64,000 nucleotides of DNA, from NCBI RefSeq assembly GCF_001294455.1, contig NZ_LIKT01000020.1, forward strand, positions 27,530 through 91,529, written 5' to 3'. A model generated the notes under the pieces. It had not been told where the DNA came from and did not search any database. It was given only the letters and a program-made list of their open reading frames with translations. A program made the position numbers and the translations under genes. The stretch comes from Phaeobacter sp. 11ANDIMAR09 (GTDB lineage: Bacteria > Pseudomonadota > Alphaproteobacteria > Rhodobacterales > Rhodobacteraceae). Positions within the stretch are counted from its first letter, which is position 1. Each line of letters starts with the position of its first letter. This document shows positions 26,466-36,319 of the stretch, in pieces.

Positions 26466-27715
26466 TGGTTTGCCTCATTCTGATAGCTGGGCGCTACTGC
26501 GACGCCACTGGTGACAAAATCCTGCCCGGTGATGATGACGTCAGCCTGTTCCGGCAGCCCGTCCACCCAGATACCATCAACCTCGTCGCGCAACAGATCT
26601 ACCGCAACAAAGCCAGCCGTCTGGTCCTCATTGACGATTCTGACGCCAAGCTGGCCATCCTTGTTCAGGGTGAGCGCGGACTGGGGCAGTTTGTGTGCGG
26701 TCGCCCCCGGCGCGGCAATGGCGATATCGGCGGTCTGGCCGTCACGGATGGCGAGGTCTGGATTGGCAACGGTGATTTCCACTTCAAAAGTCCGGGTCGC
26801 CTGATCAGCCGAGCGGCTGACAAAGCTCACCAGACCCTCAACCTGATCACCTGTCGCCAGTTCGGCCCGGGCAGGCGCGCCCAGGCTGACGCGGTTGACC
26901 TGGGTTTCCGGTACAAAGCCCACAACCTTTATGGTGTCGAGCTGAATGACGGTGGCGCAGGCATCACCGGGCAGAACCAGGCTCCCCAGTTCGGCGCTAT
27001 CGCTTTCCAGCAACCCGTCAAAGGGCGCGAGAATGGTCAGGTGTTCAAGTTCCTTTTCCGCCGCCCCCACGGCCGCTAGGGCGGATTCGATACCAGCCTT
27101 GGCGGTTTCCAGCCCGCCTTTGGCGCTGGCGACGCCAGCAACGGCTGCGCGCTCTTCTGCCTTGGTGGCCGCCAAACGCGTCTCAGAGGCATAGCCGCCT
27201 TCTGAGAGTTTTTCGGCGGCAGTGAGATTGATCATGGCCTCACCCAGTTTTGCGTTGGCCTCATCCAGGCGCGCTTCTGAAACGGGGATGTTGGCGCGGG
27301 CTTCGATGAGCCGCGCCTTGGCTTCAAGCAGGGTGGCCGGGCGGGTGCCGGGATCAAGTCGACACAGTACATCGCCCTTGCTCACCTGAATTCCTTTGCG
27401 CAGTGGTTCTGAGATAACGGTGGAAGAGGTCTCGGCGCGCAGCGTCACCTGACGCACCGCCTGGGTCATGCCGCGCAGAACAACAGCGCGGTCAAATTCC
27501 TGTGCCTGGCTGTGTAGGGCAACCACACCAACGCGGTTTTCCGCCACAAGTGCGCCGCTCTCTAACGGAGCGGCTGAAGCAGATGCGGCCTCTGTGTCCT
27601 GGATTTCCTGGACCTCTTCACCACGGGCAAAGGCCAGCAGTGTCTCGCGGTCGATGACCAGGAAATACAGGCCAAGGGATACCAGAATGGCAGTTATCAG
27701 GGGGATCAGTTTCAT
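26462..27715 (-). CDS. RND efflux periplasmic adaptor (HlyD/MFP family)
   Basis: A 417-residue membrane fusion protein. An N-terminal membrane helix (LIPLITAILVSLGLYFLVI) is followed by a lipoyl half (KGDVLCRLDP), a long alpha-helical hairpin (about 130-215), the second lipoyl half (ILAPFDGLLESDSAELGSLV) and beta-barrel domains. It links the inner-membrane pump to an outer-membrane channel. The ATG at 27715 is preferred to an upstream in-frame ATG (27766) because it places the membrane helix at the N-terminus. First gene of the pump operon. Confidence 0.9.
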   Translation of the reverse strand: MKLIPLITAILVSLGLYFLVIDRETLLAFARGEEVQEIQDTEAASASAAPLESGALVAENRVGVVALHSQAQEFDRAVVLRGMTQAVRQVTLRAETSSTVISEPLRKGIQVSKGDVLCRLDPGTRPATLLEAKARLIEARANIPVSEARLDEANAKLGEAMINLTAAEKLSEGGYASETRLAATKAEERAAVAGVASAKGGLETAKAGIESALAAVGAAEKELEHLTILAPFDGLLESDSAELGSLVLPGDACATVIQLDTIKVVGFVPETQVNRVSLGAPARAELATGDQVEGLVSFVSRSADQATRTFEVEITVANPDLAIRDGQTADIAIAAPGATAHKLPQSALTLNKDGQLGVRIVNEDQTAGFVAVDLLRDEVDGIWVDGLPEQADVIITGQDFVTSGVAVAPSYQNEANQ

Positions 27716-27809
27716 CTCAGGCCTTTCAAATGCATTTTCGCTTGGTAAACGCAGGTGACCAAACACACCGGAGATCCCGCCAGATCTGAAGCGAATTGAT
27801 AGTTGCGAT

Positions 27810-27830
27810 CTAAGTATTGTCCATACTAAA
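27810..27830. promoter_or_regulatory. Palindrome upstream of the RND operon, candidate TetR-type operator
   Basis: AGTAT-N5-ATACT (27813-27827) with partly matching flanks (CTAAGTAT / ATACTAAA). It lies 95-115 bases before the adaptor start, in AT-rich promoter-like DNA. Many RND pumps are repressed by a TetR regulator bound at such a site, but no tetR gene is adjacent here. Confidence 0.35.
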
Positions 27831-27995
27831 CGGAACAGTTCAGCTCGAAAATATTAGAAAAAAGTATAGGTTTCGCGAAATTTCCCCTGCAATGCAGCCC
27901 TTGGCTTGATGCAACAGGCAGGATATGAGGGGCAAAAGAGGAAAAACGTCACCCACTGCAAATCGGGCAGGGGTGGCACTTCAGGGGCAGATACC

Positions 27996-28667
27996 ATGAG
28001 CGACACGGACAGCTTTATCGAAGAAGTCACGGAAGAGGTGCGCCGCGACCGTTTGTTTTTGATGCTGAAACGCTATGGCTGGATCGGCGGCCTGGCGGTT
28101 GTGCTGATCGTCGGCGGTGCGGCATTCAATGAATACAACAAATCCAAGCAACTCGCGGCCTCGCAAAAACTCGGGGACGAGATGATTGCGGCGCTGTCTT
28201 CGGATGATGACGCCGGACGTGCAGATGCGCTTGCGGCAATTTCCACCGAGACAGCGGGTGGCAGCGCCATTCTGGCCATGCTGCAGGCTGGTGCCTTGGC
28301 AGAGACCGACAAGCCAGAGGATGCGGTCGCGCGGCTTCAAGAGGTTGCGCTCAACGCTGAGCTGCCTTTGATCTATCGCCATATCGCCAGTTTCAAGGCT
28401 CTGGGGTTGCAACAGGACAGCCTGAGCATTGAAGAACGGCGCCTGCAGTTTGAGGCTCTGGCCCAGCCGGGGGCGCCGCTTTCGTTGCTGGCCTCAGAGC
28501 AGATGGCGCTGTTGGATGTTGAAGCGGGTGACGTGGATGCGGCAATTGACCGCCTGAAGGCAATTGTTGAGGATGCAGGCGTCACTGCGGACTTGAAAGA
28601 ACGGGCAACGCAAGTGATTGTGGCCCTGGGGGGCAAGCTGGACGAGGCTGAGGTCTCTGAAGGTTAA
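27996..28667 (+). CDS. YfgM-like tetratricopeptide membrane protein
   Basis: 223 residues with a short cytoplasmic N-terminus, one membrane helix (about 28-46, WIGGLAVVLIVGGAAFNEY) and a periplasmic TPR-like region. It matches the YfgM/DUF2133 family, which in enterics works with the PpiD chaperone near SecYEG. The ATG at 27996 follows an AGGGG site and drops a long atypical N-terminal extension. It is directly upstream of bamB and der, the same order as yfgM-bamB-der in enteric bacteria. Confidence 0.85.
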   Translation: MSDTDSFIEEVTEEVRRDRLFLMLKRYGWIGGLAVVLIVGGAAFNEYNKSKQLAASQKLGDEMIAALSSDDDAGRADALAAISTETAGGSAILAMLQAGALAETDKPEDAVARLQEVALNAELPLIYRHIASFKALGLQQDSLSIEERRLQFEALAQPGAPLSLLASEQMALLDVEAGDVDAAIDRLKAIVEDAGVTADLKERATQVIVALGGKLDEAEVSEG

Positions 28668-28720
28668 CAAAAATCGTAGGTTCAACTTGCGAAAACAGAC
28701 AACGGGTACGAGGCAGGGTC

Positions 28721-30043
28721 ATGATGGCAGCTAACTCCTTTTCTTTGGTACGGATCTTGCTGTGCAGCAGCGCCCTGGCGCTGGGTCTTTCTGCCTGCAC
28801 CGAGCCGGAGGTGATTCTGCCGGGCAAGCGTGAAGCGATCCGCCCCGATGCAGAAATCGAGACGGCAAACCAATCTGCCGCCATTTCTCTGCCCGCGCAG
28901 GTGGCAAATGCGACCTGGGCGCAAAGCCACGGTAATCCTGCTCACCGGACGGCTCACCCGGCGCTGAGCAATGCACCCCGTTTGGCCTGGTCGGTGCCGA
29001 TTGGCGCGGGTGACGGACGCAAACAGCGGATCAATACACGCCCGGTTGTGGCCGATGGGCGGATCTACACCCTGGACAGTTCCGCGCGGGTTTCCGCGGT
29101 CTCTCCCGCTGGGCAGCCCCTGTGGCACAGCAATATTCTGCCCGCACGCGATGATGAGGGCCAGGCGACTGGCGGCGGCATGGCCTATGCCGATGGGGTT
29201 CTCTATGTCTCCTCGGGCTATGGCGTGCTGACAGCCCTAGAGGGGACGACGGGCAAACAGCTCTGGCGTCAGGAATTGGAAGCCACCGGTTCCGGGGTTC
29301 CGACCATCCGCGATGGACTGCTGTATCTGGTTGCCGGCGATGATACGGCCTGGGCCATCCACACCAAAGATGGCCGAATTGCCTGGCAGATCGAAGGCAC
29401 GCCAAGCGGCTCTAACGTATTGGGGGCCCCTGCGCCTGTTTTGACCAATGATTTGGTGATCTTTGCCTTTGGCTCTGGCGATCTGGTTGCGGCCTTCCGT
29501 CGGGGCGGGCTGCGGCGGTGGAGCGCCTCGGTTGCGGGACAGCGGGTTGGGTCCACCTTGGCGCGGATCAGCGATGTCACTGGCGAACCGGTGCTGGTTG
29601 GCAAGCGTGCCTATGTGGGCAACCACTCGGGTCGTACCGTGGCCTTTGACGCCACAAACGGAGATCGCATCTGGACTGCGCAGGAGGGGGCAATCGGTCC
29701 GGTTTGGCCTGCTGGAAACAGCCTGTTCCAGATCAGTGACCGGAACCAGCTGCTGCGGCTTGATGCCAGTAGCGGCGAAGTGATCTGGGCCGTCGATCTG
29801 CCGGGGTATCTGAAGGATAAGCCTGGCAAACGGGCAGCCGTTGTTGCCCATTACGGCCCGATTGTGACTGGTGGCCAGGTGCTCATTGCCTCGAATGATG
29901 GTCTGCTGCGCCTGTTTGATCCGCGCGATGGTAACCTGTCGCAGAGCATCGAAATCCCTGGCGGCGCCACTGCGGCACCGGTCGTGGCAGGCAATACTCT
30001 TTACGTGGTTTCGAGTAAGGGTAACCTGCTCGCCTTCCGCTAA
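28721..30043 (+). CDS. bamB: Outer membrane assembly lipoprotein BamB
   Basis: 440 residues: a lipoprotein signal with lipobox LSAC (Cys about residue 26) and then an eight-bladed beta-propeller of PQQ-type repeats (for example GKQLWRQELEATGSGVPTIRDG and DRIWTAQEGAIGPVWPAG). As part of the BAM complex it scaffolds beta-barrel protein insertion in the outer membrane. A second ATG at 28724 is equally possible. Between the YfgM-like gene and der. Confidence 0.9.
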   Translation: MMAANSFSLVRILLCSSALALGLSACTEPEVILPGKREAIRPDAEIETANQSAAISLPAQVANATWAQSHGNPAHRTAHPALSNAPRLAWSVPIGAGDGRKQRINTRPVVADGRIYTLDSSARVSAVSPAGQPLWHSNILPARDDEGQATGGGMAYADGVLYVSSGYGVLTALEGTTGKQLWRQELEATGSGVPTIRDGLLYLVAGDDTAWAIHTKDGRIAWQIEGTPSGSNVLGAPAPVLTNDLVIFAFGSGDLVAAFRRGGLRRWSASVAGQRVGSTLARISDVTGEPVLVGKRAYVGNHSGRTVAFDATNGDRIWTAQEGAIGPVWPAGNSLFQISDRNQLLRLDASSGEVIWAVDLPGYLKDKPGKRAAVVAHYGPIVTGGQVLIASNDGLLRLFDPRDGNLSQSIEIPGGATAAPVVAGNTLYVVSSKGNLLAFR

Positions 30044-30116
30044 TGCGCAATCGGCTCTAGCCGTGGGCGCCGAGATGCGCTATTGGGCGCGTCTCAAACG
30101 CTGAAAGTTGGGTCCG

Positions 30117-31589
30117 ATGTCTTTTACCCTCGCTATTGTGGGCCGTCCAAATGTGGGCAAGTCCACCCTATTCAATCGCCTTGTAGGCAAAAAGCTGGCG
30201 CTGGTTGATGACCAGCCCGGTGTGACGCGCGATTTGCGTGAAGGAGAGGCGCGCCTGGGCGATCTGCGCTTTACGGTGATTGACACTGCGGGCCTGGAGG
30301 ATGCGACGGATAACTCGCTGGAAGGTCGGATGCGGCGTCTGACTGAGCGGGCGGTGGATATGGCAGATATCTGTCTGTTCATGATTGATGCCCGTACCGG
30401 CGTCACCCCTGTCGACGAAATGTTTGCGGAGATCCTCCGTCGCAAATCGGCCCATGTCATTCTGGCTGCCAATAAGGCCGAGGGCAATGCTGCAGAGGCC
30501 GGTGTGCTCGAGGCCTATGGCCTGGGCCTGGGTGAGCCGCTGCGCCTGTCTGGTGAGCATGGCGAAGGTATGCCGGATCTCTATTCTATTTTGTTGCCTT
30601 TGGCGGATAAATTTGAAGCCGAAGCGTTGGACCACTCTCCCGTTGTCGATCTGGAACTTGATGACGATGAGGACTGGGAAGAGGGTGACGAGATCCCCGC
30701 CGCTCCGGTCCCTACGCGTGACAAACCCCTGCAGGTGGCCGTTGTTGGACGCCCAAATGCGGGCAAATCTACCCTGATCAACAAGATTCTAGGCGAAGAT
30801 CGCCTGTTGACCGGGCCGGAGGCGGGCATTACCCGCGATGCCATCTCGCTGCAGATTGACTGGTCCGGCACACCGATGCGGATTTTTGACACAGCGGGCA
30901 TGCGCAAAAAGGCCAAGGTGCAGGAAAAGCTCGAGAAGCTGTCGGTTTCTGACGGGCTGCGGGCGGTGAAGTTCGCCGAAGTCGTGGTGATCCTGCTCGA
31001 TGCCGAGATCCCGTTCGAACAGCAAGACCTGCGGATTGCCGATCTGGCCGAGCGCGAAGGCCGCGCCGTTGTGGTTGCTGTCAACAAATGGGATGTCGAA
31101 GATAACAAGCAGGAAAAACTGGCAGCGCTGAAAGAGAGCTTTGCGCGGCTCCTGCCTCAGCTACGGGGCGCGCCTCTGGTGACGGTTTCGGCCAAAACCG
31201 GCAAGGGGCTGGAACGTTTGCACGATGCCGTCATGCGCGCCTATGAGGTCTGGAACCGCCGCATTCCCACCGCGGCCCTGAACCGCTGGCTGACGGGGAT
31301 GCTCGAGCAGCACCCGCCGCCCGCACCGCAGGGAAAACGGATCAAGCTGCGGTACATGACACAGGCAAAAACCCGCCCGCCTGGCTTTGTGGTGATGTGC
31401 TCGCACCCGGATAAGATCCCGGCAAGCTATACCCGCTATCTGGTCAACGGGCTGCGGCAGGATTTTGACATGCCTGGCACTCCGATCCGTCTGACCATGC
31501 GCGGACAGGGGGACAAAAACCCCTATAAGGGCAGGAAAAAGGCGCCGCCTTCCAAGCTGCGTAAACATCTGTCCGGGCGTCGTGACTAG
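30117..31589 (+). CDS. der: Ribosome biogenesis GTPase Der (EngA)
   Basis: 490 residues with tandem GTPase domains, Walker A motifs GRPNVGKST (about residue 9) and GRPNAGKST (about 210), separated by an acidic linker ([15 protein letters not shown]), and a C-terminal KH-like domain. Needed for 50S subunit maturation. The ATG at 30117 begins [17 protein letters not shown] as in orthologs. Confidence 0.96.
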   Translation: MSFTLAIVGRPNVGKSTLFNRLVGKKLALVDDQPGVTRDLREGEARLGDLRFTVIDTAGLEDATDNSLEGRMRRLTERAVDMADICLFMIDARTGVTPVDEMFAEILRRKSAHVILAANKAEGNAAEAGVLEAYGLGLGEPLRLSGEHGEGMPDLYSILLPLADKFEAEALDHSPVVDLELDDDEDWEEGDEIPAAPVPTRDKPLQVAVVGRPNAGKSTLINKILGEDRLLTGPEAGITRDAISLQIDWSGTPMRIFDTAGMRKKAKVQEKLEKLSVSDGLRAVKFAEVVVILLDAEIPFEQQDLRIADLAEREGRAVVVAVNKWDVEDNKQEKLAALKESFARLLPQLRGAPLVTVSAKTGKGLERLHDAVMRAYEVWNRRIPTAALNRWLTGMLEQHPPPAPQGKRIKLRYMTQAKTRPPGFVVMCSHPDKIPASYTRYLVNGLRQDFDMPGTPIRLTMRGQGDKNPYKGRKKAPPSKLRKHLSGRRD

Positions 31590-31619
31590 ACCGTGGCAGC
31601 TTGACGCTTTGAAATGAAT

Positions 31620-31653
31620 AGTCCCCTTTGCCTGGCGCGGAGGGGATTTTTTT
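31620..31653 (+). terminator. Terminator downstream of der
   Basis: Stem GTCCCCT / AGGGGAT with a 13-base loop and seven T. Confidence 0.8.
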
Positions 31654-31841
31654 ATAGCTTTCTGCAACGAAGTTCTGCCCTGGGTTGATTGAAATTCCCC
31701 AGAAGATCGCTAAGTTTCGATTAACAATGATCAATATGCGGCTTGGCTCCGGGGCATCCCGGTACTCTGGGCCTGAAACTTCCTTTTTATGGCCCTCCGG
31801 TTTTCAAGAGGGTGTTACAGAGCTCACTTAGGATGATTTTC

Positions 31842-32795
31842 ATGGATCTAAGGCGCTATACCCGGCAATATGCCAAACAGGACAACCGGCTGGCTGCCTT
31901 AAGTTATTTCGGAACTTTTGCGGTTTATGTCCTGTCGCTGTCCCTGGCCATTACCCAGGCAGAGCACTGGTATGTCCTGCTTCCGGCAGGTGTGATTTTT
32001 GCCTTTGCCTCGGTGCGTCTTTATGTGTTGCAACATGATCTGGGCCATCACTCTTTGTTCGAAACGCGAACACAGAATGAGATTGCAGGCCATCTGGTTT
32101 CGCCTTTTACCTTTGCGCCTTTTGAAGTGATGAAGCAAAATCACAATCTGCATCATGCAAATATCGGCAATCTCGACCACCGCGAGACTGGTGAGATTCA
32201 CACCATGACGCTCAAGGAATGGGCTCAGGCCGGGTTCTGGGACCGGCTGTACTATCGCCTGTACCGAAACCCGCTGATTTTGGTTCCGCTGGGTGCAGCC
32301 TTCACCTATTTCATTCGCTACCGCTGGCCGAAAAACAGCAGCCAGTTTGGCGCGCTTGGGGTGGTCCTTCATAACATTGCGATCCTCTGCCTGCTTTGGC
32401 TGTTGTATCGCATCACCGGGACACAGGGCGTTATGATCTGGCTCGGGTTTTCATTTTTGGGCGGTATGATTGGTGTGTTTCTGGTCTATCTGCAGCATAA
32501 TTTTGAAGACACCTATTGGGACCGACGCCCCGATCTGCAACCGGCCGAGGCAGCGCTCCAGGGCTCGTCCTGTCTAGATTTTGGCTGGTTCTTTGACTTT
32601 GCCGTGGCCAATATTACCCTGCATGACATCCACCATTTTAATGCCCGCATCCCCAGCTATCGTCTGCGCCAGTGCCATTACAATCTGCCGCCAGATTTCG
32701 CCCTCAGACGAATTAAATTTGGTGAAGCTCTGAGCGCATTGTCGTTAAAGCTATGGGATGAAGACAAAAAGAAGCTCGTCCCCTTTCCTGTTTAG
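31842..32795 (+). CDS. Membrane fatty acid desaturase
   Basis: 317 residues with the three histidine boxes of membrane di-iron desaturases: HDLGHH (65-70), HNLHH (101-105) and HDIHH (261-265), and four or more hydrophobic helices between them. It likely introduces a double bond into membrane acyl chains. The ATG at 31842 has AGGA eight bases upstream; an ATG at 31833 is the alternative. Preceded by a short AT-rich leader, so it is probably transcribed alone. Confidence 0.88.
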   Translation: MDLRRYTRQYAKQDNRLAALSYFGTFAVYVLSLSLAITQAEHWYVLLPAGVIFAFASVRLYVLQHDLGHHSLFETRTQNEIAGHLVSPFTFAPFEVMKQNHNLHHANIGNLDHRETGEIHTMTLKEWAQAGFWDRLYYRLYRNPLILVPLGAAFTYFIRYRWPKNSSQFGALGVVLHNIAILCLLWLLYRITGTQGVMIWLGFSFLGGMIGVFLVYLQHNFEDTYWDRRPDLQPAEAALQGSSCLDFGWFFDFAVANITLHDIHHFNARIPSYRLRQCHYNLPPDFALRRIKFGEALSALSLKLWDEDKKKLVPFPV

Positions 32796-32864
32796 CGTTT
32801 CGCGTGCAATAATTTCCCGCATGGGATGACGCACAGCAGAAAAAGCCAGAGGAGTAGGGCGGGA

Positions 32865-33611
32865 ATGACCGATATTATTGAACTGAATGGCGTGGGGCCA
32901 GCGCTGGCCAAGGTCCTCAAGGATCAGGGGCTGAGCACAGTAGAGGCTGTAACCGCTGCCTCTATGGAAGATCTGAAAGCAATACCCGGTATTGGTGCTG
33001 CCCGCGCCATGCGATTGAAGCAGGCGGTTGGTGGCCAAGGTTTAGGCCATGCAAAACCTGATTCAGTGCCTGCGGCACAGGCCGAGGAACCGCCCGCGAA
33101 ATCTGGTGTGCCCGGGGGCACAAAGAAAAAGCTGCCGCAGAAATCAAAAGCTAAGTCTGTTGAAAAAGTGCTGCGGAGCAAGGCGGCTGATGTCGAAAAG
33201 ACTGCTGTGTCAGAAGCGGAGGAAGCGCTCAGCACTGCCCTGGCTGCAGCAGAGGCCGCCCGTAAGGCGGCGGAGCAAAAGGCCGCCAAGGCCAAGGCCA
33301 AGGCGAAGAAGTCAGCACGTCAGGCAGAAGCTCTGATGGAAGAATTCGCCAAGGCCAAGGAAAAGGCACGCACCAAGGCCAAAAAGGTGAAAGCAGAGGC
33401 CCGCCGCGCGATTGAGCGCGAAAAGGCCAAGGCCAAGGCAATCCTGGAAGATCTTGCCCGGAAGTCTAGGGAGCTGGATCGAGAGAAGGAACGGGAGAAG
33501 GAACGGGAGAAGGAGAAGGGGAGGGAGAAGGAAAAGAAACCAAAATCGGCTGCAAAATCCGGCTCGAAACCCTCTGGTAAGAAGAAAGCCAAAGGGGCGT
33601 CCAAATCCTAG
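32865..33611 (+). CDS. Helix-hairpin-helix protein with Lys/Ala/Glu-rich tail
   Basis: 248 residues. The N-terminus (about 1-57) has two helix-hairpin-helix motifs, LNGVGPALAKVLKDQG and IPGIGAARAMRLKQA, which usually contact DNA backbone. The rest is low-complexity Lys/Ala/Glu sequence resembling histone H1 tails, ending in degenerate EREKEREKEREKEKGREKEK repeats that come from 6- and 12-base DNA repeats at about 33480-33540. I infer a nucleoid-associated protein, but no family is certain. Convergent with serS. Confidence 0.65.
   Translation: MTDIIELNGVGPALAKVLKDQGLSTVEAVTAASMEDLKAIPGIGAARAMRLKQAVGGQGLGHAKPDSVPAAQAEEPPAKSGVPGGTKKKLPQKSKAKSVEKVLRSKAADVEKTAVSEAEEALSTALAAAEAARKAAEQKAAKAKAKAKKSARQAEALMEEFAKAKEKARTKAKKVKAEARRAIEREKAKAKAILEDLARKSRELDREKEREKEREKEKGREKEKKPKSAAKSGSKPSGKKKAKGASKS
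33480..33540 (+). repeat. Short tandem GAGAAGGAACGG-type repeat in the HhH gene
   Basis: Imperfect 6/12-base purine-rich tandem units (GAGAAG, GAACGG) encode the EREK repeat. The run is in frame with the gene. Confidence 0.8.
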
Positions 33612-33643
33612 CTCGCTGGTTGGTGAACCTCAGCAAAACAACT

Positions 33644-33676
33644 GGCGGTGCCCTTTCTGGAGCACCGCCTGTTTGC
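33644..33676. terminator. Hairpin between the HhH gene and serS
   Basis: An 8-bp stem GGCGGTGC / GCACCGCC followed on the plus strand by a T-rich stretch (TGTTTGCATTTTG). Convergent genes here; it may serve the HhH gene. No clean T-run. Confidence 0.5.
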
Positions 33677-33716
33677 ATTTTGTCATTGCCAATGCCGACC
33701 TGGGCACGGGCCCGGG

Positions 33717-35009
33717 TTAGACCAGCTCGCCTTTGGCCGTGAGGGTCAATTTGTTTTTCAAATAGGGCGCCAGAACCTCGGGCAGTTTGACAGAGCCATC
33801 CGCCTGCTGGCCATTTTCCAGCACCGCAATCAGGCAGCGGCCAACCGCCAGGCCCGACCCATTCAAAGTATGCACGAACTCGGGCTTGGCCCCTTCCTCG
33901 GGGCGGAAGCGGGCATTCATGCGCCGCGCTTGGAAGGCTCCGGTGGTGGAGACCGAGGAGATCTCGCGGTAGGTGTTCTGACCGGGCAGCCAGGCTTCAA
34001 TGTCAAAGGTGCGCCGCGCACCAAAGCCCATGTCGCCAGTGCAAAGCACGACAGTGCGATAGGGCACGCCCAGCTTTTCCAGGATACCTTCGGCACAGCG
34101 CAGCATACGCTTTTGCTCATCGTCGCTCTCATCCGGGTGGGTGATCGAGACCATCTCCACCTTTTCAAACTGGTGCTGACGCAGCATGCCAGAGGTGTCG
34201 CGCCCGGCAGAGCCTGCCTCGGAGCGGAAACACTGGGTATGGGCGGTCATGCGGATGGGCAGCTCAGCGGCCTCCAAAACGTCACCGGCAACGGAATAGG
34301 TCAGCGTGACCTCAGAGGTGGGCACAAGCCACCAGCCATTGGTGGTCTGATAGCTGTCATCACCGAATTTTGGCAGCTTATCTGTGCCATACATGGCTTC
34401 GTCACGGACCAGAACCGGGGTCTGCATCTCGGTGAGACCGTTTTCATCCACATGGGTGTCAACCATGAACTGCGCCAGGGCACGGTGAATGCGGGCCACG
34501 CCGCCTTTGAGGAAGACAAAGCGCGCGCCAGAGGTCTTGGCGGCCGTTTCAAAATCCATCGCCTGGGCGACGCCTGCGATCTCGAAATGCTCTTTGGCAT
34601 CAAAATCCAGCTCGGCGGGGGTGCCCCAACGGTTCACCTCGACATTGTCGTTCTCGTCCGCGCCTTCAGGTACATCGTCGGCCGGCAAGTTGGCGATACG
34701 GGCCAGCATGTCGGTCTGCTTGGCGTCCAGCTCCTTGGCCTCGGTTTGCAGCGCGGCCACCTGGGCCTTTTTCTCGGCCACTTCAGCGCGCAGGCGTTCA
34801 AAGGTCTCGTTATCACCCTTGGCCTTGGCGGCACCAATTTCCTTGGCGGCCTTGTTCTGGGCGGCCTGCGCAGCCTCGGCCTCTTGGATCTTGGCACGGC
34901 GCGCTTCGTCCAGTGCCAAAATGTCCGAGGACACGCCCGCATCCCCACGCCGCGCCAAAGCGGCGTCAAAAGCAGCAGGATTTTCGCGGATTGCACGGAT
35001 GTCATGCAT
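33717..35009 (-). CDS. serS: Serine--tRNA ligase
   Basis: 430 residues, class II synthetase. N-terminal coiled-coil arm (about 30-105) for tRNA-Ser, then motif 2 (about 270, [21 protein letters not shown]) and motif 3 (about 388, [17 protein letters not shown]). Charges tRNA-Ser, and tRNA-Sec where present. Start at 35009 ([11 protein letters not shown]) is the family start. Confidence 0.97.
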   Translation of the reverse strand: MHDIRAIRENPAAFDAALARRGDAGVSSDILALDEARRAKIQEAEAAQAAQNKAAKEIGAAKAKGDNETFERLRAEVAEKKAQVAALQTEAKELDAKQTDMLARIANLPADDVPEGADENDNVEVNRWGTPAELDFDAKEHFEIAGVAQAMDFETAAKTSGARFVFLKGGVARIHRALAQFMVDTHVDENGLTEMQTPVLVRDEAMYGTDKLPKFGDDSYQTTNGWWLVPTSEVTLTYSVAGDVLEAAELPIRMTAHTQCFRSEAGSAGRDTSGMLRQHQFEKVEMVSITHPDESDDEQKRMLRCAEGILEKLGVPYRTVVLCTGDMGFGARRTFDIEAWLPGQNTYREISSVSTTGAFQARRMNARFRPEEGAKPEFVHTLNGSGLAVGRCLIAVLENGQQADGSVKLPEVLAPYLKNKLTLTAKGELV

Positions 35010-35224
35010 GGTGTCGGCTCCTCGACGGTTTTTGAATCACTATTGAACCTATGCCGCAAGGGGTGGCAAAGCGAAAGAGGGCAGGGGCAAAAGCTGACAA
35101 TTGTTGTAGGCAAGACCTGTTTGACAAGACAGGGGCCGGTCCCAGACCAGCCCGCGCCCGCGCCACCCGTCGAACCAAAGGTTTGCTTGCAGCAAAGGGG
35201 AGGGCGCTTCGCGCCCACCTAGGG

Positions 35225-35410
35225 TCAGTCGATGGACTTTTGCCAAGCTGCTTCGGCTTCTTCCTCTAGGCAATCCAGATGATCTTCATACAGAGCCACC
35301 AGAACGCTTTGTTCCTCATTCAGTCTTGCCCCCTGTTTCCGAGTACGCGAAAGGAACTCTAGATCATGGTTACTGGACGGCAAAAATGTCCAAGTCACGT
35401 CTGTGCCCAT
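35225..35410 (-). CDS. Small acidic protein of unknown function
   Basis: 61 residues, MGTDVTWTFLPSSNHDLEF... ending CLEEEAEAAWQKSID. Its ATG lies inside the end of the upstream membrane-protein gene (16-base overlap, different frame), the layout of a coupled pair. I do not recognise it. Codon use is less GC-biased than in neighbouring housekeeping genes, so it may be accessory. Confidence 0.5.
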   Translation of the reverse strand: MGTDVTWTFLPSSNHDLEFLSRTRKQGARLNEEQSVLVALYEDHLDCLEEEAEAAWQKSID

Positions 35411-35778
35411 TTCACTTTGATGAGGGTAAAGGGCAGGGTGACCACTGCGCCTAGGGTTGCGGTCATGGCTGTGAGCCGGACAGGAGCAAAGCGTGCCTCT
35501 GTTTGCTTGATCGTGCTTTCTGGAACAAGAAACCAGATCAGCTCCCACAGCTGAAGCAAAAGCCCGAACACCAGAGTGACAAAAATCAAGAGCCAAAGAG
35601 TGACCCCTGCCGTAAAAGCGAGCCAAGGCCAGTCCTGTAGTCCCAGCTTTTCTCGCCATTTGAGAGGCTGCTCTTGTTTGGTCACTGCGACAAGAAAGAT
35701 GGGGCAGATAACAAAGGCGATCAGGGCTAGGGCAATCATGCTCCAGAGTACATACGGCTCAAGCTCTATCTGCGTCAT
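35395..35778 (-). CDS. Membrane protein of unknown function
   Basis: 127 residues from ATG 35778, with three or four hydrophobic segments (about 10-28, 48-78 and 98-118) and short polar loops. No recognisable family. Overlaps the small acidic gene downstream, so the two are probably expressed together. Divergent from yajC. Confidence 0.6.
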   Translation of the reverse strand: MTQIELEPYVLWSMIALALIAFVICPIFLVAVTKQEQPLKWREKLGLQDWPWLAFTAGVTLWLLIFVTLVFGLLLQLWELIWFLVPESTIKQTEARFAPVRLTAMTATLGAVVTLPFTLIKVKWAQT

Positions 35779-36007
35779 CAAATCAACCTATGAAAATATC
35801 GTGGTACAGTTCCACCCTCGGGGCTTGAGGTCAACCAAAGCTGGCCTTGCCATTGTCTAGGCCTCCTGGCACGGCTTTTCCTCAGCTTTTCAGCCCCTGA
35901 GCCCGTGCTTGCCTTGCAATGCTGGGGGGCAACGCATAGGTTCGCGGCAAATTCACGGTGCCTCGCCAAGAGGGCGCCGTATAGACAGAAGGAAGACCCC
36001 CTTGGAT

Positions 36008-36286
36008 ATGAACCAGATTGGCCAGTTTCTCCCGCTTATCCTGATCTTTGCGATCATGTATTTCCTGCTGATCCGTCCACAGCAGAAAAAGATGAAAGAG
36101 CACCAGAACATGGTCTCCAATGTGCGTCGTGGTGATCAGATCGTGACCCAGGGTGGCCTGATCGGCAAAATTGCCAAGGTCAAGGACGACAACGAAGTCG
36201 AAGTTGAACTGGCCGAAGGCGTCAAGGTGCGCGTGGTGAAATCCACCATCGCTCAGGTTCTGACCAAGACCGAACCGGCAGCTTAA
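36008..36286 (+). CDS. yajC: Sec translocon accessory protein YajC
   Basis: 92 residues with an N-terminal membrane helix (about 6-24, QFLPLILIFAIMYFLLIRPQ) and a small cytoplasmic domain with IVTQGGLIGKIAKVKDD. Subunit of the SecDF-YajC complex that assists protein export. ATG 36008 gives the standard N-terminus. secD follows after 33 bases. Confidence 0.96.
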   Translation: MNQIGQFLPLILIFAIMYFLLIRPQQKKMKEHQNMVSNVRRGDQIVTQGGLIGKIAKVKDDNEVEVELAEGVKVRVVKSTIAQVLTKTEPAA

Positions 36287-36319
36287 TAGCCCCCTTTAAC
36301 AAACTGAAAAGGCAGGGCA

